This document shows positions 45,429-54,390 of a DNA stretch of 64,000 nt, piece after piece. Under the pieces are notes generated by a model. It did no database searches, was not told the origin of the DNA, and was given only the letters and a program-made list of their open reading frames with translations. Positions within the stretch are counted from its first letter, which is position 1; each line of letters begins with the position of its first letter. This DNA comes from Parahaliea mediterranea. Lineage in GTDB: Bacteria > Pseudomonadota > Gammaproteobacteria > Pseudomonadales > Halieaceae. The position numbers and the translations under genes are program-made. The stretch lies in the NCBI RefSeq assembly GCF_003402235.1, contig NZ_QEWO01000002.1, forward strand, positions 682,001 through 746,000, read 5' to 3'.

Positions 45429-45473
45429 CGACAATAACCCGGGCGACAATAATCTGGGCAACAACAACCTGGG
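45429..45473. repeat. 15-bp tandem repeat (3 copies plus partial)
   Basis: Units CGACAATAACCCGGG, CGACAATAATCTGGG and CAACAACAACCTGGG, followed by a degenerate partial unit, intergenic. Confidence 0.85.
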
Positions 45474-45568
45474 CAACAACAGAGCGCCGATTTTCCAGGG
45501 GCAGAACTCACAGGACTGAACACACAAGGACCGAGCATGCAGTTGCCACCGGCAAAGTGGCACCGTAG

Positions 45569-45584
45569 TATGCCACCGGTAGCA
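45569..45584. promoter_or_regulatory. LacI-family operator upstream of uxaC
   Basis: TATGCCACCGGTAGCA, an imperfect palindrome centred on CCGG, 40 bp before the uxaC ATG. The identical 16-mer precedes kdgK. LacI regulators bind such CG-centred dyads. Confidence 0.75.
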
Positions 45585-45623
45585 ACATTCTGAATTCCGA
45601 CGCCGGCAAACAGGTTACGCCCC

Positions 45624-47039
45624 ATGCCCAAGACGCTCTCCCTGCACCCCGACCGACTGTTTCCCGCCGATGCGGGCACCCGCGCGGTGGCGCGCGCGCT
45701 CTATGAGAGCGTGAAAGACCTGCCGATCATCAGCCCCCACGGCCATACCGACCCGGCCTGGTTTGCCCACAACAAGCCCTTTGCCAACGCGGCGGAACTG
45801 TTCATCACCCCCGACCATTACGTGTTTCGCATGCTCTACAGCCAGGGGGTGAGCCTGGAGTCGTTGGGCGTGCCCACCGCTGATGGCTCTCCCGTAGAGA
45901 CCGACGGCCGCAAAATCTGGCAGTGCTTTGCCGACCACTACCACCTGCTGCGCGGCACACCGTCGCGCTTGTGGCTGGACAGCGTGTTCTGCGAGGTGTT
46001 CGGGCTGGAGCAGCGTCTGGACAGCGCCACCGCCGATGCCTACTACGATGCCATCAACGAGCAACTGGCCACCCCGGCCTTTAGGCCCCGGGCCCTGTTT
46101 GAGCGCTTTAACATCGAGCTGCTGGCCACCACCGAGAGCCCCCTGGACGATTTGGCCCACCACCAGGCGATCCGCGACAGCGGCTGGGGCGGCCGGGTAA
46201 TCACCACCTACCGCCCCGATGCCGTGACCGACCCGGACTACGAGGGCTTTGTGGCCAACCTGGAGCGGTTCGCCGAACTGACCGGCGAAGACACCACCAC
46301 CTGGGCCGGCTACCTCAACGCCCACCGGGTGCGGCGCGCCTTCTTCAAGCACATGGGCGCCACCGCGACGGACCACGGCCACCCCAGCGCCGCCACCGCC
46401 AACCTGGGCCAGGCGGAGGCCACCGCCCTTTTCGATGCGGTGCGCGGCGGCCGGCACACGGCGCAGCAGGCCGAGCTGTTCCGCGCCCAGATGCTGACCG
46501 AGATGGCCGGCATGAGCCTGGAGGACGGCCTGGTGATGCAGATTCACCCGGGCAGCTTCCGCAATCACAACAGCGCCGTGTTCCGCCGCTTCGGCCGCGA
46601 CAAGGGGGCTGACATTCCCGCCCCCACCGGCTACGTGCAGGCGCTGAAGCCCCTGCTGGACAAATACGGCAATGAACCGGCGCTGGAGATCATCCTCTTT
46701 ACCCTGGATGAAACCAGTTACAGCCGCGAGTTGGCGCCGCTGGCCGGGCACTACCCCTGCCTGCGCCTGGGGCCGCCCTGGTGGTTCCATGACAGCCCCG
46801 AGGGCATGCGCCGCTTTCGCCAGCAGGCCACCGAAAGCGCCGGCTTTTACAACACCGCCGGCTTCAACGACGATACCCGCGCCTTCCTGTCCATTCCCGC
46901 CCGCCACGACGTGGCACGGCGCATGGACTGCGCCTTTCTGGCTGAACTGGTGGCAGATCATCGCCTGTACGAAGAAGAGGCAGCGGAGCTGGCGGTGGAG
47001 CTGGCTTACCAGCTCGCCAAGCGCGCCTACCGGCTGTAG
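45624..47039 (+). CDS. uxaC: Glucuronate isomerase
   Basis: A 471-residue isomerase converting D-glucuronate/galacturonate to fructuronate/tagaturonate. The ISPHGHTDPAWFAHNKPFA segment (His-x-His near residues 38-40), FNIELLATTESPLDDL, EDGLVMQIHPGSFRNHN and LGPPWWFHDSPEGM are family blocks; length is normal. Stands alone on the plus strand, convergent with the lacI-type gene, and shares its operator with kdgK. The reductase and dehydratase steps (uxuAB/uxaAB) are not in the window. Confidence 0.95.
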   Translation: MPKTLSLHPDRLFPADAGTRAVARALYESVKDLPIISPHGHTDPAWFAHNKPFANAAELFITPDHYVFRMLYSQGVSLESLGVPTADGSPVETDGRKIWQCFADHYHLLRGTPSRLWLDSVFCEVFGLEQRLDSATADAYYDAINEQLATPAFRPRALFERFNIELLATTESPLDDLAHHQAIRDSGWGGRVITTYRPDAVTDPDYEGFVANLERFAELTGEDTTTWAGYLNAHRVRRAFFKHMGATATDHGHPSAATANLGQAEATALFDAVRGGRHTAQQAELFRAQMLTEMAGMSLEDGLVMQIHPGSFRNHNSAVFRRFGRDKGADIPAPTGYVQALKPLLDKYGNEPALEIILFTLDETSYSRELAPLAGHYPCLRLGPPWWFHDSPEGMRRFRQQATESAGFYNTAGFNDDTRAFLSIPARHDVARRMDCAFLAELVADHRLYEEEAAELAVELAYQLAKRAYRL

Positions 47040-47040
47040 C

Positions 47041-47066
47041 GGGGCTGCTACCCGCAGAGCAGCCCC
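47041..47066. terminator. Bidirectional hairpin between uxaC and lacI-type gene
   Basis: A perfect 9-bp stem (GGGGCTGCT / AGCAGCCCC) with an 8-nt loop, directly after the uxaC stop and before the convergent regulator stop. Confidence 0.65.
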
Positions 47067-47072
47067 GGCGCG

Positions 47073-48107
47073 TCAGCCGGGCGCGGGGCCGCTGCTCTGG
47101 CGCAGCAGCAGCGTCGGCGACAGCGCCGAGGGCAACTGCGCCGCCTCCTCGGCCCGGCCGCCAATGCAGCACAGCAGCTTCTGCACGGCCAGCGCCGCCA
47201 TGGTGTCGTTCGGGCGGTGGAAGGTGGTGAGGGGCGGCACCAATTTGCAGGCCAGCGGGCTGTCGTCGTAGCCCGCCACCGAAAGCTGCTGCGGCACCTT
47301 GATATCCAGGGTCCAGGCGGCGTGAATCACCCCCGCTGCCATTTCATCGTTACTGGCGAAGATGGCGGTTGGGCGCCGCTTGCGCAGCAGCAGGCGGCGG
47401 CCTTGCTCGATGCCGGACGCGTAGGTGAAGTCCCCCTCCAGGATATTGGCCGCCGGCAGGCGGGCGCCCAGTGCCGCCAGCGCCGCGCGAAAACCGTCCA
47501 AGCGGACTTCCGTGGCCAGGCGCTGCCGGGGACCGGTGATGATGGCGATGTCCCGGTGGCCGTGCTCGACAAAGTGACGAGCCAGGTCCGCCATCACCGC
47601 GCCGTCATCGGACACCACCACACGCTCCGGCTTATCCACCCGCGCCGCCGCCAGGCGCACATAATGAAAGCCCTCGGCATCCAGCGCCGCGGCCAGTTTG
47701 TCGTTGGCCGACAAGGGCGGCAGGATCACCACCCCGTCCAGCTTGGAACGGGTAATGAAGGTCTTGACGCCCGACACCAGGGTGCGGGCGCGGTGGTCAC
47801 AGGGATGCACCACCAGTTCATAGCCCGCCGCCACGCACACGCTGAGAATGCCGCGCTGCACCGCGTGGATGACCAGGGCGTTGGGGTCGTCGTAGAGCAG
47901 CCCCAGCAGGTAAGAGCGGCTGGACGCCAGCCCCCGGGCCTGGGGGCTGGGCACGTACTTGAGCTGCTTGATGACCTGCTGGATATGCTCGCGGGTCTTC
48001 TGGTTGACCTTGGGGGAGTCGTTCAGCACCCGCGACACGGTGCGTTTGGACACGCCGGCAATGCGTGCCACATCGTTGATGGTGGGGTTGGCGGATTCCT
48101 TGCTCAC
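47073..48107 (-). CDS. LacI family repressor of hexuronate genes
   Basis: A 344-residue repressor. HTH at residues about 8-30 (TINDVARIAGVSKRTVSRVL), hinge NPRARGLA-like QARGLASSRSYLLGL, then a periplasmic-binding-like effector domain (VVILPPLSANDK, TAIFASNDEMAAGVI, LSVAGYDDSPLA). Downstream of kdgK by 9 bp in one operon. It most likely binds the TATGCCACCGGTAGCA sites before kdgK and uxaC, with a hexuronate or KDG-type inducer. Functionally it resembles a KdgR/UxuR-type regulator; no symbol is assigned. Confidence 0.9.
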   Translation of the reverse strand: MSKESANPTINDVARIAGVSKRTVSRVLNDSPKVNQKTREHIQQVIKQLKYVPSPQARGLASSRSYLLGLLYDDPNALVIHAVQRGILSVCVAAGYELVVHPCDHRARTLVSGVKTFITRSKLDGVVILPPLSANDKLAAALDAEGFHYVRLAAARVDKPERVVVSDDGAVMADLARHFVEHGHRDIAIITGPRQRLATEVRLDGFRAALAALGARLPAANILEGDFTYASGIEQGRRLLLRKRRPTAIFASNDEMAAGVIHAAWTLDIKVPQQLSVAGYDDSPLACKLVPPLTTFHRPNDTMAALAVQKLLCCIGGRAEEAAQLPSALSPTLLLRQSSGPAPG

Positions 48108-48116
48108 GTTACTGCC

Positions 48117-49091
48117 TCATATTCCCTGCTCGCCGTCTGGGCTTGCATCGGCGCCCGGCATACGCGCCACCGGAATGATGGCGCCGCGCACCTGGATCAC
48201 CTCGGCCGCCAGGCGGTGGCCACAGCGGGCCGCGGCCTCCGGCGGCTTGCCCTGCAGGCGCGCCGCTAAATAAGCGGCGTTAAAGGCGTCGCCGGCGGCG
48301 GTGGTATCCACCGGCCGCTCCACGGTTTGCGCGGGCACCCACAGGGCCTCACCCCGGTGCCAGACGTGGCAGCCCGCCGGCCCCTGCTTGAGCACGATTT
48401 CGCTGGCACCCGAGGCGGCAATGCGCGCCAGGGTGGCCTCGGGTATGCGATCGCCAAACAGGGCATTCTCATCGTCGAAGGTAGGCAGCACGATATCCGC
48501 ATGCTCACAGGCGCGGGTAAAAGCTGCCCGCGCCAGGGCGCTGTCCGTCCAACCCGCCGGGCGGTAGTTACCATCAAACCCCACCTGCACCCCGCCGGCG
48601 CGCAGCTCGGCCAGCAGGGCAAACAGCCGCTCGCGGCCAGCCTCGGGATAAAGCGACAGGCTGATGCCCGAAAAGTACACCAGATGCCGCTGCAAAAGCG
48701 CCTGGCGCAGGGCATCCACCCGGCCGGCATCATCAAACAGTTCGCGGGCCGGCGCGGCACTGCGCCAGTAGCTGAAGTGGCGCTCGCCGTCCGGGTCGGT
48801 GTCGATCATGTACAGGCCCGGCACCCGCCCCGGCAGGCGGAATACCTGGTCGGTACCCACGCCTTCGGCGCGCCAGCGGCTGATCAGCCACTGGCTGTGG
48901 CTGTCATCGCCAAGCGCCGTCACAAAGTCGGCGGCAATGCCGAGCCGTGCCAGGTAGACGGCGGTGTTCAGGGTGTCGCCACCGTAGCCCAGGCACAGAT
49001 TGCGCGATGCCCCCTGCCCCGGCTCGCCGGACAGTTCCAGCATGCACTCGCCGATGGCGGCAACCCGTGGTTGGCTGTTGTGTGTCGTCAT
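48117..49091 (-). CDS. kdgK: 2-keto-3-deoxygluconate kinase
   Basis: A 324-residue PfkB-family sugar kinase phosphorylating KDG to KDPG. AAIGECMLELSG start, GYGGDTLNTAVYLARLG substrate site, GLYMIDTDPDGERHFSYWR, VGFDGNYRPAGW and the catalytic anion-hole block DTTAAGDAFNAAYLAARL. The ATG at 49091 gives the usual family start. First gene of the kdgK-lacI operon with the shared operator 92-107 bp upstream. Links hexuronate catabolism to the Entner-Doudoroff aldolase. Confidence 0.93.
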   Translation of the reverse strand: MTTHNSQPRVAAIGECMLELSGEPGQGASRNLCLGYGGDTLNTAVYLARLGIAADFVTALGDDSHSQWLISRWRAEGVGTDQVFRLPGRVPGLYMIDTDPDGERHFSYWRSAAPARELFDDAGRVDALRQALLQRHLVYFSGISLSLYPEAGRERLFALLAELRAGGVQVGFDGNYRPAGWTDSALARAAFTRACEHADIVLPTFDDENALFGDRIPEATLARIAASGASEIVLKQGPAGCHVWHRGEALWVPAQTVERPVDTTAAGDAFNAAYLAARLQGKPPEAAARCGHRLAAEVIQVRGAIIPVARMPGADASPDGEQGI

Positions 49092-49182
49092 GGGTAAGGC
49101 CCGACATGGCGTTGCCGCACTGTGCGGGCACGACGCCACGTTTGTTATTGTTCCTGCTAATTCAGCCCGCCAGGGCACCAGT

Positions 49183-49198
49183 TATGCCACCGGTAGCA
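49183..49198. promoter_or_regulatory. LacI-family operator upstream of kdgK
   Basis: The same 16-mer TATGCCACCGGTAGCA as before uxaC, 92 bp upstream of the kdgK start. Confidence 0.75.
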
Positions 49199-49239
49199 GT
49201 CTATCGGGGGTACCTTTGCCTGACAAGCGCGGGCCGGCC

Positions 49240-51168
49240 TCAGCCGGCACCGTACAGCTGGTCTTTACCGCAGGATTTGGCGCGGTACATGGCGTTGTCG
49301 GCAGCGGCGTAAAGGCTGTCGGCATCGGCGCAGTCGGCGCTGAAACTGGCCACGCCGATGCTCACCGTGATGCAGACCTCACCCCCGCCTGGCACGGCAA
49401 AGCGATGCTCGCGCACCCGCTCCAGCAGGCGCTGGGCCACCATGGCGGCATTGCGCTCGCCGGTGCGCGGCAACAGGCACAGAAACTCCTCGCCCCCCAC
49501 CCGGGCCAGTTCGTCACCCGGGCGCAGCAGGGCCGCGCCGATGGTGGCGATGTCGCGCAGGATGGCATCGCCCGCCGGGTGCCCGTAGCGGTCGTTCACT
49601 TGCTTGAAGTCATCCACGTCCACCAGCACGATGGACAGCTCGCCGCGGTCCAGCGGCAATTCGGCACACAGGGCCGCCAGCCGATGGAAGATAAAGCGAC
49701 GGTTATACAGGCCGGTGAGGGCATCGCGACTGGATATCTCCCGCAGCTGGCGGGCGTTGCGCACCTGCCAGACCAGGAAAAACAGCACCACCGCACTCAC
49801 CCCGATCCAGAAAAACAGGGTCAGGCGCTGCAGCTCGTTACTGCGCCGTTGCTGCTCCAGTTCCAGCGCATCGATGCGCGCCTCTTCCTGCAACAGGGAG
49901 ATTTCGTGGTCCTTGCGCACGTTTTCCATCTCGACCCGCAGGGTCATCAGGCGCTCGGAGGCGCTCTCACGCAGCAGCGCCACAATCTGCTCGTGATATT
50001 CGCGCAACAGGGTATAGGCACGCGCCATGTCGCCGAGCTCGGCGGCCACTTCCGCCTCAGCCAGCCCCACTTCCAACTCCCAGTGGGTGCCCGTGAATTC
50101 GGTGAGGCGGGCAAATACATCCCAGGCGGCGGCGATAGCGCCGGCGGCCTCTTGCGCCCGGCCCGCCCGGGCAAGGCACACCGCCTGCCGCTTGTAGAGC
50201 TCGGCCTTGAAATCTTCCGGCGCGCCGGCTTGCAGCGCTTCGGCAATCACCGGCAGGGCCCTGTCGCAATCGCCCATTTCGGCGTAGGTCATGCCCTGCC
50301 CGTACAGGGCCGAGAAGCGCCCGTGCTCACTGTGATGGGCATCCGTCAGCTCGCGGTAGCGGCGGAACATCTCCAGCGCGCGCTGCCACTGGCCGGCGTA
50401 GCGATAGGAAATACCAATGCCGTAAGTGGCCTCGGCCTCGTACACCGAATAGCCGAGGTCCGCGTAGCTGGACAGCGCCTTGCGGTAGTGGGCAATGGAC
50501 TGCTCGTATTCATTCACATAGCCATACACCGCGCCATAGGCCTCATTGACCAGGGCGATCAGGAACACGTCCTGCAGCTTGACCGCCGCCGCGAAGGCCT
50601 CCTGTAAATGAGGAAAAGCCTGTTCGCTGCGACCGCCCATTCCCTGGGTAAAGCCCAGCTCCACCAGGGCAAACACATAAAGAAACTGGTCACCGGCGCT
50701 CTGCGCCTGGCGCGCCACCGTCTGCATCTGCGCGGCAGCCCCCTGGTAGTCGCCTTCGCGGCGCACCCGCACCGCATCCAGCACCTGCAAAAACTGGCGA
50801 ATGCGGGGCGCTGTGTGCGCATCCGCCGCGGCCAGCCCGGCGGCCACGGCGCGGTCATACTCGTCGTTGAGGTAGAGGTACTGCAGGGCGTGGGCCAGGC
50901 GCAGGTAGTAGCGCGCCTGCACGGCATTGCTCGCTCCGTCGATGCGGGGCGCCATGGCCTGCAGCCGCGCCCGGGCGGCCCACGGGTCCTTCCACACCAG
51001 CATGTCCATGGCCCGCAGCTGGGCGGCAATTTCCTCATCCACAGACGCAGAAGCAGGCGCCACCGCCCAGCCGGTGGCAGTGCACAGCAGCAGGGCAACA
51101 GCGCAAACAATGTGACGGAACAAAGGGATGGTGAAACTCCGGTCTGGGGCGGCGGGGCAGTGTACCAC
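49240..51168 (-). CDS. TPR-containing membrane diguanylate cyclase
   Basis: A 642-residue protein. A signal/anchor near residues 17-36, TPR-like helical repeats in the periplasm (about 45-400), a coiled coil (VEMENVRKDHEISLLQEEAR), one TM span (about 450-470, LTLFFWIGVSAVVLFFLVW) and a C-terminal GGDEF domain (about 478-640) with SRDALTGLYNRRFI, VDVDDFKQVNDRYGHPAGD and the active GGEEF. No RxxD inhibitory site precedes GGEEF in the normal position. It makes cyclic di-GMP. The exact start (GTG 51168 or a nearer TTG) is uncertain. Divergent from an EAL gene. Confidence 0.9.
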   Translation of the reverse strand: MVHCPAAPDRSFTIPLFRHIVCAVALLLCTATGWAVAPASASVDEEIAAQLRAMDMLVWKDPWAARARLQAMAPRIDGASNAVQARYYLRLAHALQYLYLNDEYDRAVAAGLAAADAHTAPRIRQFLQVLDAVRVRREGDYQGAAAQMQTVARQAQSAGDQFLYVFALVELGFTQGMGGRSEQAFPHLQEAFAAAVKLQDVFLIALVNEAYGAVYGYVNEYEQSIAHYRKALSSYADLGYSVYEAEATYGIGISYRYAGQWQRALEMFRRYRELTDAHHSEHGRFSALYGQGMTYAEMGDCDRALPVIAEALQAGAPEDFKAELYKRQAVCLARAGRAQEAAGAIAAAWDVFARLTEFTGTHWELEVGLAEAEVAAELGDMARAYTLLREYHEQIVALLRESASERLMTLRVEMENVRKDHEISLLQEEARIDALELEQQRRSNELQRLTLFFWIGVSAVVLFFLVWQVRNARQLREISSRDALTGLYNRRFIFHRLAALCAELPLDRGELSIVLVDVDDFKQVNDRYGHPAGDAILRDIATIGAALLRPGDELARVGGEEFLCLLPRTGERNAAMVAQRLLERVREHRFAVPGGGEVCITVSIGVASFSADCADADSLYAAADNAMYRAKSCGKDQLYGAG

Positions 51169-51306
51169 CCGCCCCGCAACAGGCTACCAGCGGCGCACGC
51201 AGCTGTGACCAGGCTCCCACTTCTGCCCGCCGCGCCCACCTGCACCTCGCGCCCATTGTCCCGGGGCGCTGCGGCGTCTAATGTAAGCACTGAATTCAAT
51301 CACCGG

Positions 51307-52941
51307 ATGCCACGCTTGGCCCCACTACGCCACCCCACCACCGCCCGCCGCGAACGCGCCGTGCTCATAGCCCTGTTGATTGCCATGGCGGGCGTGATCA
51401 GCCTGATCACCCTGCTCGGCTGGTATCTGTGGCGCGAGTCTGTGGTGGCGGAAGAGCAGCGCCTGGGCACCCTGGCCGAACGCCTGGGCCACCAGGCGGA
51501 GGACGCCCTGGTCGACGCCCGCAGCCTGCTGCAAGATCTCAATGCATCTCCCCTTGTGCGCTGCTCGCCCGCGCATATTGCCACCCTGCAACAGGAGGCA
51601 ATCGCCCGGCCCTACATTCGCGCCATTGGCTACTGGCAGGCGGCCGAGCGGCGCTGCGGCGTGGGTTTTGTCCAGGGCGCAGCACTTACACCACCCTCCG
51701 CCAGCCGCATTTACGACAACGGCGTGGTGGCCTGGTGGCCCAGCCCCGATACCGCCGTGGGTGATGTGGAGCTGTTCCTGATGCGGCTGGGAGACCACGA
51801 CGTGGCCATCGACCCGCGCCTGCTGCTGGACGCTGGCGCGCTTGACGACCCATCGGCCGGCCAACTGCCGGGCCAGGAGGGCGGCCAAGAGAGCAGCCAG
51901 CAGGCGGGGCTGTGGGTAGAGGGCCTGCTGATGGTGAGCGTGCCCGCCAATGCCCGGGTGCCCGCGCCGGATACCCTGCCGCCGGGGCTCACCATTGAAG
52001 GCGGCAACGGACGCATTCTGGCGCGCTTTTCCCTCGATACCGTGTTCCCAATGGATGTGGTGGCGGTGCAGCCTTCGCGCCAGTTCGTGCAGCGCTACCT
52101 GCCCTCGCTGGCCACCGCCTCACTGCTCGGCCTGGCCCTGGTGGTGCTGTGGGTGCTGGTGGTGCTGCGGGTATCCCGGCGCCGCCTGAGCCTGACCGCC
52201 GAGCTGCGCAGCGCCATCGACAGCGGCGCCATCGACGTGGTGTACCAGCCCATCGTCGACCTACAGAGCGGGCGCTGCGTGGGGGCCGAGGCCCTGGCCC
52301 GCTGGCAGCGCGCCGGCGGCGAGCACATCAGCCCGGACGTGTTCATTCCCCTGGCCGAGTCCGGGCGCATGATCACCAACCTGACACTAACCCTGCTGGA
52401 GCGGGTGGCGGGCGAGCTGGGGGGGCTGCTGCGCGAACAACCGGGCTTTACGGTGAACATCAACCTGTCACCCCAGGATCTCGAAGACGCCCGCCTACCC
52501 CAAAGCCTGGACCGTGTGCTCACCGACGCCGGCCTGCCGGCCAATGCCCTGAAGCTGGAAATTACCGAGCGCGCCCTGGTGGACAGCGATACCTCCCGCC
52601 AATTGCTGGCGGAGCTGCGCCGCCGCGGCCACCAGTTGGCAGTGGACGACTTCGGCACGGGCTATTCCAGCCTGTCCTACCTGGAGAGCTTTGAGCTGGA
52701 CACCCTGAAGCTTGACAAGGCCTTCGTCGACGCCATCGAAACCCATGCCGTCACCAGCTCGGTGATTATCCACATCATTGAAATGGCCCACTCCCTGCAA
52801 CTGAACATGGTGGCCGAGGGCATCGAGTCCGAGCACCAGGCGCGCTGGCTCGCCGCCAACGGCGTGCAACTGGGCCAGGGCTACCTGTACAGCCGCCCGC
52901 TGCCCGCCAGGGCCTTCCGGCGCTACCTGAAAGGCCACTGA
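51307..52941 (+). CDS. CSS-motif EAL phosphodiesterase
   Basis: A 544-residue inner-membrane cyclic di-GMP phosphodiesterase. TM1 about residues 18-40; the periplasmic part (40-260) has the CSS-type motif LVRCSPAHIATLQQ and a second Cys (ERRCGVGF), which can form a redox-sensitive disulfide. TM2 lies about 265-290, and the EAL domain runs 300-540: YQPIVDLQSGRCVGAEALAR, NINLSPQDL, LEITERAL, VDDFGTGYSSLSYL and LKLDKAFV, all catalytic acids present. Resembles PdeB/PdeC-type enzymes controlled by DsbA/DsbB. Divergent from the diguanylate cyclase gene. Confidence 0.93.
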   Translation: MPRLAPLRHPTTARRERAVLIALLIAMAGVISLITLLGWYLWRESVVAEEQRLGTLAERLGHQAEDALVDARSLLQDLNASPLVRCSPAHIATLQQEAIARPYIRAIGYWQAAERRCGVGFVQGAALTPPSASRIYDNGVVAWWPSPDTAVGDVELFLMRLGDHDVAIDPRLLLDAGALDDPSAGQLPGQEGGQESSQQAGLWVEGLLMVSVPANARVPAPDTLPPGLTIEGGNGRILARFSLDTVFPMDVVAVQPSRQFVQRYLPSLATASLLGLALVVLWVLVVLRVSRRRLSLTAELRSAIDSGAIDVVYQPIVDLQSGRCVGAEALARWQRAGGEHISPDVFIPLAESGRMITNLTLTLLERVAGELGGLLREQPGFTVNINLSPQDLEDARLPQSLDRVLTDAGLPANALKLEITERALVDSDTSRQLLAELRRRGHQLAVDDFGTGYSSLSYLESFELDTLKLDKAFVDAIETHAVTSSVIIHIIEMAHSLQLNMVAEGIESEHQARWLAANGVQLGQGYLYSRPLPARAFRRYLKGH

Positions 52942-52994
52942 CGCGATGTAATCGGCCCGGGCGCATTGCCCCCGGCCCGTTCATTTGGCGTAGA

Positions 52995-53768
52995 ATGGCG
53001 CCGATCAACCACCACAGGATGCACTGCTTGCCCGCCCCACTCTTTCGCTCCGCCGCCTTGCTATCTCATGCCGCAGCGGCGCTCTCTCAATACGCCTCGG
53101 CGCCCTCCCGTTTTACCCCACTGCTCGTGGCGGGCCTGTTGCTGGCGGCCGCTGGCTGCAGTCAGAACCCGCCCGCCGGCGGCAGCGCACCGCGCCCGCC
53201 GGCACCGCCCCAGGGCCCTGCCCTGCCCCAGGCCAACAGCGACACCGAAGTGGCCAGCCAGTTGGCGCGTGCCACCGCCCGCCACGGCAATGCCCTGCCG
53301 GCAGACACCGTGGGTTACTACCTGGATATCCAAACCGCCAAGCTGCAGACCCTGTACGCCAGCGGCGTGCAGATCCAGCGCCAGAGCGACCACATTCGCC
53401 TGACCCTGCCGGGGGGCGGCAGCTTCGATACCGGCAGCAGCCGCCTGTCGCCCGCCGTTCACCGCACCCTGGACACCCTGGCCGGGGTGCTGCGCGAGTA
53501 TGACCAGAGCCTGGTGCTGGTGGCCGGCCACAGCGACAACCAGGGCGATGCCGCCTTCAACCTGCGGCTGTCACGGGAGCGGGCCATGGCCGTGGGGCGC
53601 TACCTGAACGCCCAGGGCGTACAGGCCCAGCGCATTGTTGTGCGCGGCTTTGGCGACAGCCAGCCGGTGGCCGACAACAATACCCCCGAGGGGCGCAGCG
53701 CCAACCGCCGCATCGAACTGGAGCTGTGGCCCCTTGCGGCCCCCGCCGTGGCGGCGGGTACGTCATAG
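52995..53768 (+). CDS. OmpA-family lipoprotein
   Basis: A 257-residue protein with a lipobox LAAAGC (Cys about residue 55), so the true start is probably downstream of 52995, perhaps the ATG at 53019; no strong ribosome site decides it. A proline-rich linker (about 58-80) leads to an OmpA peptidoglycan-binding domain (about 130-245): DTGSSRLSPAVHRTLD, LVAGHSDNQGDAAFNLRLSRERA, RIVVRGFGDSQPVADNNTPEGRS, NRRIEL. Resembles Pal/YiaD-type outer-membrane lipoproteins anchoring the cell wall. Confidence 0.88.
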   Translation: MAPINHHRMHCLPAPLFRSAALLSHAAAALSQYASAPSRFTPLLVAGLLLAAAGCSQNPPAGGSAPRPPAPPQGPALPQANSDTEVASQLARATARHGNALPADTVGYYLDIQTAKLQTLYASGVQIQRQSDHIRLTLPGGGSFDTGSSRLSPAVHRTLDTLAGVLREYDQSLVLVAGHSDNQGDAAFNLRLSRERAMAVGRYLNAQGVQAQRIVVRGFGDSQPVADNNTPEGRSANRRIELELWPLAAPAVAAGTS

Positions 53769-53879
53769 CAACCCGCCGGCGCTTTTTTGCCGGCGGCGCT
53801 TGCCAGCGCGGGAGGCACTTGCCAGTCTGGGTGCAACGCCACTCTCCACTGGCAACTGAAACCCCGACAGGAACCCCCG

Positions 53880-54332
53880 ATGACACTGGAAACCCTGCTG
53901 GCCGAACGCGCCATCTACCGCGCCCTGGTGCACTTTGCCCGGGCCATGGACGAACGCGACTGGGACGCCCTGACCGCCCTGACCACCGACGACATCAGCG
54001 CCGACCTCGGCGCCGGCAGCCTGGACGGCCGCGCGGCCCTGGTGGCCAACATGCGCGCTTTTCTGGACGACTGCGGCCCCACCCAGCACCTGCTTGGCAA
54101 CGTGTTGATCGAGGTGGAGGGCGAACGCGCCAGCAGCCGCGCCTACGTCAGCGACATGCACCTGGGCCAGGGCGAGCGCGCCCATCTCACTTTCTCTACC
54201 CTGGGTGACTATCACGACCAGTGGCGACGGCAGGACGACGTGTGGCGCATGTGCCACCGGCGCAAGTTGAACCGCGCCCATCTCGGCGATATTCGAGTAC
54301 TGGGTGCGGGCCCTGCGGGCTGGAACGACTGA
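53880..54332 (+). CDS. SnoaL-like (NTF2 fold) protein
   Basis: A 150-residue protein: AERAIYRALVHFARAMDERDWDALTALTTDD (cone helix pair), AALVANMRAFLDDCGPTQHLLGN, VSDMHLGQGERA and the closing DQWRRQDDVWRMCHRRKLNR strands. Typical of SnoaL_4 dehydratase/isomerase-like proteins. AGGA lies about 8 bp before the ATG at 53880. Followed by a second NTF2-like gene in the same direction, so the two may act together or as a heterodimer. No substrate evident. Confidence 0.82.
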   Translation: MTLETLLAERAIYRALVHFARAMDERDWDALTALTTDDISADLGAGSLDGRAALVANMRAFLDDCGPTQHLLGNVLIEVEGERASSRAYVSDMHLGQGERAHLTFSTLGDYHDQWRRQDDVWRMCHRRKLNRAHLGDIRVLGAGPAGWND

Positions 54333-54390
54333 GCAGCAGGCCTGCCTTCCCTCACAGACGCCCACCGACAACACCCAAGGAGAGCCCGCG

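Larger units (their letters stand above)
45356..45623. other. Repeat and operator region upstream of uxaC
   Basis: Holds a 15-bp tandem repeat (45429-45473) and the shared LacI-type operator (45569-45584), with a second related dyad (TTGCC-ACC-GGCAA) at 45543-45555. The uxaC promoter must lie here. Confidence 0.6.
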
